A DNA stretch of 64,000 nucleotides from Citrobacter amalonaticus (GCF_001559075.2 NZ_CP014015.2:682001-746000), one strand, 5' to 3'; shown: positions 25,533 to 34,042, counted from the first letter of the stretch. Program-made: numbers and translations. The notes: generated by a model from the sequence alone, not told the origin.

Positions 25533-26933
25533 ATGGGGCAACTGTCGCAATCACATGATTTAGGGGGCGGGCTGAAATCACGCCACGTCACCATGCTGTC
25601 TATTGCCGGGGTTATCGGCGCAAGTCTGTTTGTGGGTTCCAGCGTGGCGATAGCCCAGGCCGGGCCTGCGGTCCTGTTGGCCTATCTGTTCGCCGGGTTA
25701 CTGGTGGTGATGATCATGCGGATGCTGGCCGAAATGGCCGTCGCCACGCCGGACACCGGTTCCTTTTCCACCTACGCTGATAAAGCCATCGGGCGCTGGG
25801 CAGGCTACACCATCGGCTGGTTATACTGGTGGTTCTGGGTGCTGGTGATCCCGCTTGAAGCGAATATCGCCGCGATCATTCTCAATTCCTGGGTCCCCGG
25901 CGTCCCAATCTGGCTGTTCTCGCTGGTTATCACGCTGGCGTTAACCGGCAGTAATTTGCTGAGCGTCAAAAACTACGGTGAGTTTGAGTTCTGGCTGGCG
26001 CTGTGCAAAGTGATTGCCATCCTCGCCTTTATCGCCCTCGGCGCGGCGGCGATCAGCGGCTTTTACCCTTACGCTGAAGTCAGCGGTATTTCGCGCTTGT
26101 GGGATCATGGCGGCTTTATGCCGAACGGCTTTGGCGCGGTGCTGAGCGCCATGCTGATCACGATGTTCTCATTTATGGGCGCTGAGATTGTCACCATCGC
26201 CGCCGCCGAATCCGACACGCCGGATAAGCACATCGTCCGCGCGACTAACTCGGTCATCTGGCGTATTTCGATCTTCTATCTGTGTTCGATCTTTGTCGTC
26301 GTCGCCCTGATCCCGTGGAACATGCCGGGTCTGAAAGAGGTTGGCTCCTATCAGTCGGTGCTGGAACTGCTGCATATTCCGCACGCCAAACTGATTATGG
26401 ACTGTGTGATCCTGCTGTCGGTAACCAGTTGCCTGAACTCTGCGCTGTATACCGCGTCGCGAATGCTCTACTCCCTGAGCCGCCGTGGCGACGCGCCGGC
26501 CATGATGGGCAAAATCAATCGCAGCAAAACCCCCTGGGTGGCGGTGCTGCTCTCAACCGGCGCAGCGTTTTTAACCGTAGTCGTGAACTATTATGCCCCG
26601 GCAAAAGTGTTTAAGTTCCTGATTGACAGCTCCGGCGCCATCGCCCTGCTGGTGTATCTGGTTATCGCCGTTTCTCAACTGCGGATGCGCAAAATCCTGC
26701 TGGCGGAAGGCGGCGAGATCAAACTGAAAATGTGGCTCTATCCATGGCTGACCTGGCTGGTGATTGGTTTTATCATCTTTGTGCTGGTTGTGATGCTCTT
26801 CCGCCCGGCGCAACAGCTGGAAGTGATTTCCACAGGGTTGCTGGGGCTGGGGATTATTTGCACCGTGCCGATTATGTCGCGCTGGAAAAAACTGGTATTG
26901 TGGCAAAAGACACCGCTGCAAAATACCCGTTAA
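25533..26933 (+). CDS. gabP: GABA permease GabP
   Basis: A 466-residue amino-acid/polyamine/organocation transporter with 12 hydrophobic segments. The N-terminal signature (LKSRHVTMLSIAGVIGASLF) and the internal GAEIVTIAAAESDTP motif of the amino-acid permease family are both present. It imports 4-aminobutyrate with protons for GabT and GabD. The AAAGAGG site lies directly before the start and a BIME separates it from gabT. Confidence 0.96.
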   Translation: MGQLSQSHDLGGGLKSRHVTMLSIAGVIGASLFVGSSVAIAQAGPAVLLAYLFAGLLVVMIMRMLAEMAVATPDTGSFSTYADKAIGRWAGYTIGWLYWWFWVLVIPLEANIAAIILNSWVPGVPIWLFSLVITLALTGSNLLSVKNYGEFEFWLALCKVIAILAFIALGAAAISGFYPYAEVSGISRLWDHGGFMPNGFGAVLSAMLITMFSFMGAEIVTIAAAESDTPDKHIVRATNSVIWRISIFYLCSIFVVVALIPWNMPGLKEVGSYQSVLELLHIPHAKLIMDCVILLSVTSCLNSALYTASRMLYSLSRRGDAPAMMGKINRSKTPWVAVLLSTGAAFLTVVVNYYAPAKVFKFLIDSSGAIALLVYLVIAVSQLRMRKILLAEGGEIKLKMWLYPWLTWLVIGFIIFVLVVMLFRPAQQLEVISTGLLGLGIICTVPIMSRWKKLVLWQKTPLQNTR

Positions 26934-26978
26934 ATGATTTCCCGGCGCAGGCCGGGAACACGATTCAGGAGTAAGACC

Positions 26979-27671
26979 ATGACCGCCATTTCCCATCCGA
27001 CGGCCATAGATGGATACCGCTGGCTGAAGAACGATATTATTCGCGGTGTTTATCAGCCTGATGAAAAACTGCGCATGAGTTTATTAACCTCACGCTATTC
27101 TCTTGGCGTTGGGCCGCTCAGGGAGGCGCTTTCTCATCTGGTGGCGGAACGGCTGGTCACGGTGGTGAATCAGAAAGGGTATCGGGTGGCGTCCATGTCA
27201 GAGCAGGAACTGCTCGATATTTTCGACGCCCGCGCCAATATGGAAGCCATGCTGGTAAGTCTGGCGATTGAACGCGGCGGTGACGAATGGGAAGCCGAGA
27301 TCCTCGCCCGCGCCCACATGCTCAGCAAGCTTGAGGCCAGCGACGCCAGTGAACACCTGCTGGATGAGTGGGATTTACGCCATCAGGCATACCATACCGC
27401 TATTGTTACCGGATGCGGTTCGCAGTATCTGCTGCAAATGCGTGAACGGCTGTTTGATCTCGCCGCGCGCTATCGGTTTATCTGGCTGCGAAAAACGGTC
27501 TTGTCGGTTGAAATGCTGGAAGATAAACACGTTCAGCATCAGACGCTGACCGAAGCAATTCTGGCGCGCGATGCGACGCGCGCCAGTGAACTTATGCGCC
27601 AACATTTACTGACGCCGATTCCTATTATCCAGCAGGCCATGAACGGTAAACTGCTGGCGCAAAAATCCTGA
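26979..27671 (+). CDS. glaR: GntR/FCD repressor GlaR (CsiR)
   Basis: 230 residues from the ATG at 26979, which follows GGAGTAAGACC; an upstream in-frame start at 26934 lacks such a site. The N-terminal winged helix (about 10-75) is typical of GntR proteins (YRWLKNDIIRGVYQPDEKLR and GVGPLREALSHLVAERLV). The C-terminal all-helical FCD domain (about 85-220) supplies ligand- and metal-binding residues (Asp, His, His). In E. coli the protein represses glaH-lhgO-gabDTP and is released by glutarate. It lies at the 3' end of that operon. Its stop is only six bases from that of the convergent kbp gene. Confidence 0.94.
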   Translation: MTAISHPTAIDGYRWLKNDIIRGVYQPDEKLRMSLLTSRYSLGVGPLREALSHLVAERLVTVVNQKGYRVASMSEQELLDIFDARANMEAMLVSLAIERGGDEWEAEILARAHMLSKLEASDASEHLLDEWDLRHQAYHTAIVTGCGSQYLLQMRERLFDLAARYRFIWLRKTVLSVEMLEDKHVQHQTLTEAILARDATRASELMRQHLLTPIPIIQQAMNGKLLAQKS

Positions 27672-27677
27672 CGGCAC

Positions 27678-28127
27678 TTATTCTTCCGGAATACGCAGCA
27701 CCTGGCCGGGATATATTTTATCCGGGCTTTTAAGCATCGGCTTATTCGCCTCAAAGATTTTGTTATACAGGTTGGCATTGCCGTAAACCTGTTTCGAAAT
27801 AGCGCTCAGGGTATCGCCGGATTTCACCGTATAGAACTGACTCTCGGCGGCAGGCGCGTCGGTTTTAACCTGATCCTCCACGCTGGCAATCCCGGAAATA
27901 TTCCCGACCGCAATCAGGATTTTTTCTTTCGCTTCCTGGCTTAATCCGTCGCCAGTGACCGTCGCCTTGCCATCGGCAATTTGTACATTGACCTTGTCGG
28001 CATCCGGAATACCGGTTTTATTCAGGTGGTCCTGCACCTTTTTTGCTAAATCGTCTTTATCGTGATTGCCGGTGACTGCATCCCACAGTTTTTCCCCGGC
28101 GTCTTTTACAAAGTTGAAAAGTCCCAT
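27678..28127 (-). CDS. kbp: Potassium-binding BON/LysM protein Kbp (YgaU)
   Basis: 149 residues from the ATG at 28127, which follows GAGGTGGAT. A BON domain (about 25-88) is followed by a LysM domain (about 98-147, FYTVKSGDTLSAISKQVYG and YPGQVLRIPEE). The E. coli homologue is a cytoplasmic K+ sensor made under osmotic and stationary-phase stress. No signal peptide is visible, consistent with that location. It is transcribed toward glaR. Confidence 0.95.
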   Translation of the reverse strand: MGLFNFVKDAGEKLWDAVTGNHDKDDLAKKVQDHLNKTGIPDADKVNVQIADGKATVTGDGLSQEAKEKILIAVGNISGIASVEDQVKTDAPAAESQFYTVKSGDTLSAISKQVYGNANLYNKIFEANKPMLKSPDKIYPGQVLRIPEE

Positions 28128-28250
28128 ATCCACCTCGATCATTGACAATTAACACTCACGAAGTGTAGCAGAAAGTTTCGCTTAAAATTCTGGCGGCGCG
28201 ACGACCGGTGCAGCCCGATAACGTCACGCTATCGGGCGGTGTCATGACGC

Positions 28251-28421
28251 TTAAGAAAGCGTTGAAGAACGGGTTTGCACCCAGAACGCGTGAATCAGAC
28301 CCGGGATATAACCCAATAGCGTCAGAATAATATTAAGGATGAAGGCCCAGCCGAACCCTTTCCCCAGCAGGACACCCAGCGGCGGCAGAACGATCGTAAA
28401 TACAATTCTCCAGAAACCCAT
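28251..28421 (-). CDS. yqaE: Pmp3/UPF0057 small membrane protein YqaE
   Basis: A 56-residue protein with two transmembrane helices (MGFWRIVFTIVLPPLGVLLG and an ILNIILTLLGYIPGLIHAFW helix). This is the Pmp3/stress-induced hydrophobic peptide signature. It is slightly longer at the C-terminus than the 52-residue E. coli protein I remember. It lies between kbp and the divergent ygaV, its conserved neighbours. Pmp3 proteins influence membrane potential and salt tolerance in other organisms. The role here is unproven. Confidence 0.92.
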   Translation of the reverse strand: MGFWRIVFTIVLPPLGVLLGKGFGWAFILNIILTLLGYIPGLIHAFWVQTRSSTLS

Positions 28422-28579
28422 ACACACTCCAAAAAGAAAAATTACTTATTGTTTAAAAAGGGATTTTATCCCTAAGCGTAGCGAGCTTAGCGGAGATCGC
28501 CAGTCATCACTCTCGCTTTTACCCTCTTTTACGTTTTTTACGCTGGCAGGCGTTTCACTTTTATTTTAGAATTTACTTA

Positions 28580-28598
28580 ATTTAGCAAAACCTAAAAT
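28580..28598 (+). promoter_or_regulatory. Possible YgaV operator
   Basis: A dyad ATTTAG-N6-CTAAAA lies directly before the ygaV ATG at 28603, within an AT-rich promoter segment. ArsR-family repressors bind such dyads, and YgaV is known to repress its own operon. Confidence 0.45.
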
Positions 28599-28602
28599 AC
28601 AT

Positions 28603-28902
28603 ATGAGCGAACTTGAACAACTCCAGGCCAGCGCAGAACAGGCGGCGGCCCTGCTGAAAGCGATGAGCAACCCTAAGCGACTGCTGATCCTGTGTATGCT
28701 TTGCGGCTCACCGGGCACCAGCGCGGGCGATCTGGCACGCGCCACCGGGTTAAGCCCGTCGGCCACCTCACAGCATCTGGCAAAAATGCGCGAAGAAGGA
28801 CTGATTGGCAGCCAGCGCGATGCCCAGCGCATCCTCTATTTCATTAAAAATGCAGCGGTGAACTCACTCATTGCCACATTGAAAAACGTCTATTGTCCAT
28901 AA
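28603..28902 (+). CDS. ygaV: ArsR-family repressor YgaV
   Basis: A 99-residue winged-helix repressor. The recognition segment TSAGDLARATGLSPSATSQHLAKM is typical of ArsR/SmtB proteins. It resembles the sulfur-responsive (BigR/SqrR-like) branch, with one cysteine in the LILCMLCGSPG stretch. In E. coli YgaV controls ygaVP and reacts to sulfide or tributyltin. It lies nine bases before ygaP, which encodes a rhodanese, so the pair fits a sulfur-handling unit. Confidence 0.93.
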   Translation: MSELEQLQASAEQAAALLKAMSNPKRLLILCMLCGSPGTSAGDLARATGLSPSATSQHLAKMREEGLIGSQRDAQRILYFIKNAAVNSLIATLKNVYCP

Positions 28903-28911
28903 GGAGTGAAC

Positions 28912-29439
28912 ATGACCATCGGGACGATTTCCCCGCGCGACGCAAAGGCTCGTATTGAGCAAGGAGCCAGACTGATTGATATTCGCGATGCCGACGAATA
29001 TCTGCGTGAACATATTCCGCAGGCCCATCTCGCACCGCTGAGCGCTCTCGAACACGGGGGCTTTCCAGCCAGGCTGCGAGGTGAGCAAGTTATATTCCAT
29101 TGTCAGTCCGGGAAACGGACACAAAACAATGCGGCGACATTGCAGGCTCTTGCCGCACCGGCAGAAGCCTTGTTGCTGGAAGGGGGCATTGACGGCTGGA
29201 AAGCGGCGGGTTTCCCCACGGCGGAAGATAAATCACAGCCGCTTCCGCTGATGCGTCAGGTACAAATTGCCGCAGGCGGGCTGGCCTTACTGGGCGTTGT
29301 GTTGGGGTACAGCGTCAACAGTGGCTTTTTCTTGCTCAGCGGATTCGTGGGCGCGGGATTATTGTTTGCCGGACTGACTGGCTTTTGTGGCATGGCACGA
29401 CTGCTCGACAAAATGCCGTGGAACCGTCGTCCTCAATAA
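28912..29439 (+). CDS. ygaP: Membrane rhodanese YgaP
   Basis: 175 residues from the ATG at 28912 after AAGGAG. An N-terminal rhodanese domain (about 1-107) carries the active-site cysteine loop FHCQSGKRTQ. Two transmembrane helices (about 116-137 and 140-160) follow and anchor it in the inner membrane. Rhodaneses transfer sulfane sulfur to thiophilic acceptors; E. coli YgaP is also S-nitrosylated. It forms an operon with ygaV. Confidence 0.94.
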   Translation: MTIGTISPRDAKARIEQGARLIDIRDADEYLREHIPQAHLAPLSALEHGGFPARLRGEQVIFHCQSGKRTQNNAATLQALAAPAEALLLEGGIDGWKAAGFPTAEDKSQPLPLMRQVQIAAGGLALLGVVLGYSVNSGFFLLSGFVGAGLLFAGLTGFCGMARLLDKMPWNRRPQ

Positions 29440-29464
29440 TAGCGGGAAACAATAGTGGGGAAAT

Positions 29465-29490
29465 AAGCGGTGAGGATCACCTCACCGCTT
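29465..29490 (-). terminator. Terminator of stpA
   Basis: A perfect 10-bp stem AAGCGGTGAG / CTCACCGCTT with a six-base loop lies just past the stpA stop (29497). On the minus strand it is followed by a T-rich stretch. It also separates the convergent ygaP. Confidence 0.75.
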
Positions 29491-29496
29491 ACAGAA

Positions 29497-29898
29497 TTAG
29501 ATCAGAAAATCGTCCAGCGATTTACCTGCCGCCAGTGCCTGGGCAATCGGTTTTGGCGTACGCCCCTGACCGGTCCAGGTTTTACTTTCCCCGTTAAGAT
29601 CGGTATAGCGATATTTCGCCGGACGCGGCTGGCGTTTTTTACCCACTCGCATGGTCGCGACGTCATTCCCGAATAACTCTTCCGGGCTAATTCCGTCGGC
29701 CTTCATCATTTCCAGCAAGGTATTAATTTTCTGCTGCTGTTCAGCGCGCTGACGCTGTAACTGTTCTTCTTCTTCACGTCTTTCTTTAGTGACGACCCTG
29801 AATTTCTCCAGCATTTCTTCAAGAACGTCAATGGAGAACTCGCGAGCCATGGCGCGTAATGTACGAATATTATTTAAGTTCTGTAACATCAAATTCAT
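29497..29898 (-). CDS. stpA: H-NS paralogue StpA
   Basis: A 133-residue nucleoid protein. The N-terminal coiled-coil dimerisation region (about 1-65, NIRTLRAMAREFSIDVLEEM) is followed by a linker and the C-terminal DNA-binding domain with the AT-hook-like motif TWTGQGRTPKPIAQAL. The sequence and its position next to ygaP and alaE match StpA rather than H-NS. StpA silences AT-rich DNA and has RNA-chaperone activity. It could act on the AT-rich autotransporter and sigma/ATPase regions in this window. Confidence 0.95.
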   Translation of the reverse strand: MNLMLQNLNNIRTLRAMAREFSIDVLEEMLEKFRVVTKERREEEEQLQRQRAEQQQKINTLLEMMKADGISPEELFGNDVATMRVGKKRQPRPAKYRYTDLNGESKTWTGQGRTPKPIAQALAAGKSLDDFLI

Positions 29899-30370
29899 AA
29901 TAATTAAAATCCTTTAACGCTAAAACAAATTATTACACTGTGCAGTTTATTATATTATCAGAGCATTTTCCAGCCCCTGGAATATAACAGAGGAAATACC
30001 ACCTCCCGTTATTATACCCTGAATAATATCCCGGCCCATTTTCTCATTCTCTGACGAATAATCTCCATACCGGCTCATCGGACACAGAATGCGGTTTTTG
30101 CCTTACATGGAAACCCCTCGACCCGATCCATCACATAACCAATTGATTTTTAATCATTTAATACATATCGACAACAAAAACTCTATCCGGTACAAAAATC
30201 AGGCGGTTACAGAGTATTTTATCGACAAAAAGTGTAAAAATAAAAACATTCCGCTAGTTGATAGTTACAAGGCAGCAATATACTCTATCATCAAGCGAAA
30301 ACACCGCGACAAACCACTAACGAAAACTCATTTAACGGCGATTTTACCCCTTTTTACAAGGAGCATTAGC
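29899..30370. other. stpA / alaE divergent intergenic region
   Basis: About 470 very AT-rich bases that separate two divergent genes. It must contain both promoters; in E. coli alaE responds to Lrp and alanine. The alaE frame stays open upstream to 30089, but that extension has no ribosome-binding site and an unlike composition, so I treat it as non-coding. No sRNA is recognised. Confidence 0.45.
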
Positions 30371-30820
30371 ATGTTCTCACCACAGTCACGCTTGCGTCAT
30401 GCTGTAGCAGATACGTTCGCGATGGTTGTCTATTGTTCTGTCGTGAACATGTTGATCGAGATATTCCTCTCCGGAATGACCTTTGAGCAATCACTTTCTT
30501 CCAGACTGGTCGCTATTCCGGTCAACATTCTGATCGCCTGGCCCTACGGAATGTATCGTGATCTCTTTATGAAGGCGTCGCGTAAAGTGGGTTCTGCGGG
30601 TTGGCTGAAAAACCTGGCGGATGTGCTGGCTTATGTCACCTTCCAGTCCCCGGTTTATGTCGCTATTTTGCTAACGGTGGGCGCTGACTGGCATCAAATT
30701 ACCGCCGCAGTCAGTTCTAATATCGTGATATCGATGTTGATGGGGGCGGTATATGGCTATTTCCTGGATTATTGCCGCCGCCTGTTTAAGGTGAGTCGCT
30801 ACCAACAGGTTAAAGCCTGA
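30371..30820 (+). CDS. alaE: L-alanine exporter AlaE
   Basis: A 149-residue inner-membrane protein with four hydrophobic segments. I start at ATG 30371, preceded by AAGGAG; this gives the length of the E. coli protein. The GMYRDLFMKASRK loop is well conserved from memory. AlaE exports L-alanine by proton antiport and prevents its toxic build-up. It lies between stpA and ygaC as in E. coli. Confidence 0.95.
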   Translation: MFSPQSRLRHAVADTFAMVVYCSVVNMLIEIFLSGMTFEQSLSSRLVAIPVNILIAWPYGMYRDLFMKASRKVGSAGWLKNLADVLAYVTFQSPVYVAILLTVGADWHQITAAVSSNIVISMLMGAVYGYFLDYCRRLFKVSRYQQVKA

Positions 30821-30854
30821 AACGACTCGGCGACTGGCTGTGCCAGTCGCTTAA

Positions 30855-31199
30855 TTAATTCGCCTCGCCAAACAGTCCATTCAAATAGCGCTCAAGCGCA
30901 ATACGCGAACTAAAGCCGTGAGGAATTCCGTAGTGTTCGTGGGTGTCCCCGGCTAAATAAAGCGGAAAATGCTGATAATGGTCGCAGGTTTTAATATCAG
31001 ACGCCGGTTCAGCCAGCGAAGAACTGCGCTCTTTTAATGTCGGATGGATCACCAGCGCGGTGCGTCCCATACGCGCTTCGCGATTAACATAGACATAATT
31101 CTCGCCACGTCGATAACCGTACGTTTTCTGTGTCACCACATCGACGGTAAACCCCACTTTTTCAAGTACGCGCGCCACCTCGTCAGGTCGTAAATACAT
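30855..31199 (-). CDS. ygaC: DUF2002 protein YgaC
   Basis: A 114-residue soluble protein of the YgaC/DUF2002 family, which is small and confined to enterobacteria. It begins MYLRPDEVARVLEKVGFTVD. No signal peptide or catalytic motif is visible. E. coli ygaC is reported as Fur-linked. Its biochemical role is unknown. It is divergent from ygaM. Confidence 0.9.
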   Translation of the reverse strand: MYLRPDEVARVLEKVGFTVDVVTQKTYGYRRGENYVYVNREARMGRTALVIHPTLKERSSSLAEPASDIKTCDHYQHFPLYLAGDTHEHYGIPHGFSSRIALERYLNGLFGEAN

Positions 31200-31360
31200 A
31201 TTTTTTCCTCGTTATCTTTTACTGCGGGCTTACCTTACCTGATTCAGCATTAGCAACGCTTTCAGAAAAGTCCATAAACGCGCAATAACGCCGTGAGCCG
31301 TCTCAGAAGTTAAAAATATCGACTAAACTGAAAGTCACATCAAAATCACTGGAGGATCAT

Positions 31361-31687
31361 ATGTTTAACCGACCGAACCGAAACGACGTAGATGATGGCG
31401 TGCAGGATATTCATAATGACGTCAATCAATTAGCCGATAGTCTGGAAGCCGTACTGAAGTCATTGGGCAGCGATGCGAAGGATGAAGCGGATACAGCACG
31501 GCGTAAAGCGCAGGCGCTGCTGAAAGAGACGCGGGCGAAAATGCATGGCCGGACGCGCGTGCAGCAAGCCGCCCGTGACGCCGTAGGCTGCGCCGATACG
31601 TTTGTGCGTGATAAACCCTGGTGTAGCATCGGTACAGCGGCGGCGGTGGGGATCTTCGTCGGGGCGTTGCTGAGTCTTCGTCGCTAA
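31361..31687 (+). CDS. ygaM: DUF883 inner-membrane protein YgaM
   Basis: A 108-residue member of the ElaB/YqjD/YgaM (DUF883) family. A long polar helix (about 10-75) with a C-terminal transmembrane segment (TAAAVGIFVGALLSL) makes it a tail-anchored membrane protein. Paralogues bind ribosomes in stationary phase, so a similar stationary-phase role is plausible. GGAGG precedes the ATG. A REP-like repeat follows. Confidence 0.92.
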   Translation: MFNRPNRNDVDDGVQDIHNDVNQLADSLEAVLKSLGSDAKDEADTARRKAQALLKETRAKMHGRTRVQQAARDAVGCADTFVRDKPWCSIGTAAAVGIFVGALLSLRR

Positions 31688-31689
31688 GG

Positions 31690-31738
31690 ATGAGGCCGGC
31701 GCCGGATCGCGTTTACGCTTGTCCGGCCTGGCATAAAC
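31690..31738. repeat. REP-like element
   Basis: GCCGGCGCCGGATCGCG...TTGTCCGGCCTGG, a degenerate REP unit between the convergent ygaM and MocR-type genes. Confidence 0.6.
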
Positions 31739-31742
31739 TCGA

Positions 31743-33086
31743 CTAAAGCGCTGACTGGATGGCCTGCCGCAACCGCGTTGCCACCTGACACGCGATTTCA
31801 GGCGAAGCGATGTTAGTGAACGACAGCAATATCCCTCCCATCCCCGATGTATTCAACCGCCAGCGACTTAGGGCCTGAACGGCCAGGCCCGCCTCATTGG
31901 CTTTGCGTACCGGCGCGATATCGTCACCGTCAACAGTAATCACCAGCTGTATTCCGCCCTCTTGCGGCACAACGTGAAATCCCTGTTCGCCGAGCGCCCT
32001 TTCCGTCCATTGCCTTCGTTGCGCATAGTGCTGACGCATTTTCTTCAGATGCCGCCAGAAATGCCCATCGCGGATAAAATCCGCCAGCGTTTGCTGCCAG
32101 AGCAGCGGCACGCTACAGGCCATCCGTACCGCCTGCTGACGGAAACGGCCCACCTGGTTTACTGGCACCACCAGCCATGCACAGCGTAAAGCGGGGAACA
32201 GCGATTTGCTGAACGTACCGGCGTAAATCACCCGCTGTGGCGCATCCAGACTTTTTAGCGGCGGCAGCGGTTTGCCGTGATAACGAAACTCGCTGTCGTA
32301 ATCATCTTCAATAATCCACGCCTGGCTATGCGATGCCCACTCCAGCAGTTGATGACGTCGCGATAACGACAGCGCGACGCCGAGTGGGCTTTGATGGGCC
32401 GGAGTGAGTAATGCAAAACGCGCATCCGGATAGTTGCGGATCCCGGTCGCCACATTCAGTCCGTCGTCATCGACCGGAACCGGCAGCAGCGCGACGTTTT
32501 CCTGTTCAATCACCGGACGGATCAACGGAAAGCCAGGATCTTCAATCCACATGCCATCGCCCGGCGCGGCCAGCGCGCGCAGGATGAGGGTCATCGACGC
32601 GGCATAGCCTGAGGTGATAAAAATCTGCTCGGGCAGACAGTCAATACTGCGCGACACGCGCAGATAATCCACGATTGCCTGGCGTAGCACAGCTTCACCG
32701 CAGACGTCGCCGAGAGCCAGATCAAAACGCGTCTGCGTGCGCAATCGTCGCCCCATCACCCGCGCCCAGATGTCTCGCGGAAAGAGATCTAACGCGGGAA
32801 GCCCCATCTGAAAGGGCTGAGGGACTGTACTTTCTCCGGCAAAGACCACCGGTTCGCTGAACGCCTGTTCCGGCTGCAACTGTGCGCTGACAAACGTTCC
32901 CGCTTGCCCCCGCCGCTCCAGCCAGCCCTGCGCCACCAGCTCCGCATAGGCGTTTTCCACCGTCGAGCGCGAAATACCCAGCTCCTGCGACCAGGTACGG
33001 CTGGACGGCAGTCTGGCGCCGGGCTGGAGTTCCCCACGTTCAATGGCCGTTTTTAACTGGCGGGCAATTTGCTGATAGCGCGGCAT
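31743..33086 (-). CDS. MocR/PdxR-family regulator (GntR-aminotransferase fusion)
   Basis: 447 residues. An N-terminal GntR winged helix (about 1-70, RLPSSRTWSQELGISRSTVE) is fused to a fold-type I aminotransferase-like domain (about 95-440). The PLP-binding lysine sits in YAGTFSKSLFPALR, and DDYDSEFRY carries the pyridine-contacting aspartate. MocR proteins use PLP as an effector and usually control the divergent neighbour. Here that is the AhpD-like gene across an 88-base spacer. The effector and target are inferred; PdxR-type control of vitamin B6 genes is another option. Confidence 0.88.
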   Translation of the reverse strand: MPRYQQIARQLKTAIERGELQPGARLPSSRTWSQELGISRSTVENAYAELVAQGWLERRGQAGTFVSAQLQPEQAFSEPVVFAGESTVPQPFQMGLPALDLFPRDIWARVMGRRLRTQTRFDLALGDVCGEAVLRQAIVDYLRVSRSIDCLPEQIFITSGYAASMTLILRALAAPGDGMWIEDPGFPLIRPVIEQENVALLPVPVDDDGLNVATGIRNYPDARFALLTPAHQSPLGVALSLSRRHQLLEWASHSQAWIIEDDYDSEFRYHGKPLPPLKSLDAPQRVIYAGTFSKSLFPALRCAWLVVPVNQVGRFRQQAVRMACSVPLLWQQTLADFIRDGHFWRHLKKMRQHYAQRRQWTERALGEQGFHVVPQEGGIQLVITVDGDDIAPVRKANEAGLAVQALSRWRLNTSGMGGILLSFTNIASPEIACQVATRLRQAIQSAL

Positions 33087-33174
33087 ATGGTCTGCTTTTT
33101 TCGTAAATATATGGTTCTCTTTTACAGTCCATTATAGTGCTACATTGCCGACCATCAATACGAGGAGAAGCACC

Positions 33175-33606
33175 ATGACGACGTTACGCCAGCCCTACTA
33201 TGAACTCAGCCCTGAAGCCTATAACGCCCTAGTACAGGCGAAAACGGCACTGGAAAACAGCGCGCTGGATACCACGCTGATGGAATTGATTTACCTGCGG
33301 ATTTCGCAGATCAACGGCTGCGCGTTTTGTCTGGAAATGCACAGCAAGGCGCTGCGTAAATCGGGTGTCGCGCAAAGTAAACTGGACGCGCTGGCCGGCT
33401 GGCGAGTGAGCCATCATTTCAGCGAGCAGGAGCAAGCGGCGCTGGCATGGGCGGAATCGGTGACCGATATCGCCAGAACCCATGCTGAAGATGACGTTTA
33501 TCTGCCGCTGCTAACGCATTTCAGCGCTCGCGAAATCAGCGACCTGACCTTTGCGATCGGTCTGATGAACTGTTTTAACCGCCTGGCCGTTAGCATGCGG
33601 ATGTAA
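33175..33606 (+). CDS. Carboxymuconolactone decarboxylase / AhpD-like protein
   Basis: 143 residues from the ATG at 33175 after GAGGAG. The AhpD core motif with two cysteines and a histidine, NGCAFCLEMHSKALRK near residue 52, fits a thiol-active alkylhydroperoxidase-like protein of the CMD family. Its divergent partner is a MocR regulator, a common pairing. It may scavenge peroxides or react with a carbonyl metabolite. The substrate is unknown. Confidence 0.87.
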   Translation: MTTLRQPYYELSPEAYNALVQAKTALENSALDTTLMELIYLRISQINGCAFCLEMHSKALRKSGVAQSKLDALAGWRVSHHFSEQEQAALAWAESVTDIARTHAEDDVYLPLLTHFSAREISDLTFAIGLMNCFNRLAVSMRM

Positions 33607-33678
33607 ACCGGCGATTTTTCACCATAACCTCCCGCTCCCCGCCGTGCTCATCGGTGGGGAGTTATCAATCGAAAATTC

Positions 33679-33720
33679 CCATATCTTGTATGGTTGAAAC
33701 TTAATTCAACTACATCTAGT
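33679..33720 (+). promoter_or_regulatory. Twin NrdR boxes upstream of nrdHIEF
   Basis: Two NrdR-like boxes, CCATATCTTGT at 33679 and CTACATCTAGT at 33710, lie 31 bases apart, about three helical turns, as needed for cooperative NrdR binding. A dyad GTTGAA-N6-TTCAAC (33693-33710) sits between and overlaps them. NrdR with ATP/dATP represses ribonucleotide reductase operons. Confidence 0.65.
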
Positions 33721-33796
33721 ATTCTCTCTATCAGTACACACCCAACCCGACGCGTCTTATCGCGCCGTTTTCTCATTTTAAATGGAAATACGAATC

Positions 33797-34042
33797 ATGC
33801 GCATTACTATTTACACTCGAAATGACTGTGTTCAGTGCCACGCCACTAAACGGGCGATGGAAAGCCGTGGATTTGAATTTGAGATGGTGAACGTCGACCT
33901 GGTACCCGACGCAGCCGATACCCTGCGTGCGCAAGGTTTTCGCCAGTTGCCGGTTGTCATTGCTGGCGAGACCAGTTGGTCAGGATTTCGTCCGGATATG
34001 ATCAACCGTCTGCATCCTGAGTCCCGGGTAGCCAGCGCATGA
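33797..34042 (+). CDS. nrdH: Glutaredoxin-like NrdH
   Basis: An 81-residue thioredoxin-fold protein with redox motif CVQC (residues 11-14) and the C-terminal WSGFRPD segment that marks NrdH. It reduces NrdEF using thioredoxin reductase. The ATG at 33797 gives the standard E. coli start MRITIYTRNDC. Its stop overlaps the nrdI start (ATGA). Confidence 0.97.
   Translation: MRITIYTRNDCVQCHATKRAMESRGFEFEMVNVDLVPDAADTLRAQGFRQLPVVIAGETSWSGFRPDMINRLHPESRVASA

Noticed and set aside
24562..25581. A 339-codon frame antisense to gabT
   Set aside because: It spans gabT and the BIME on the opposite strand, without RBS or family resemblance.
30089..30370. N-terminal extension of AlaE
   Set aside because: AlaE is 149 residues in E. 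coli, the ATG at 30371 has AAGGAG, and the extension is AT-rich with lysine- and asparagine-biased codons.
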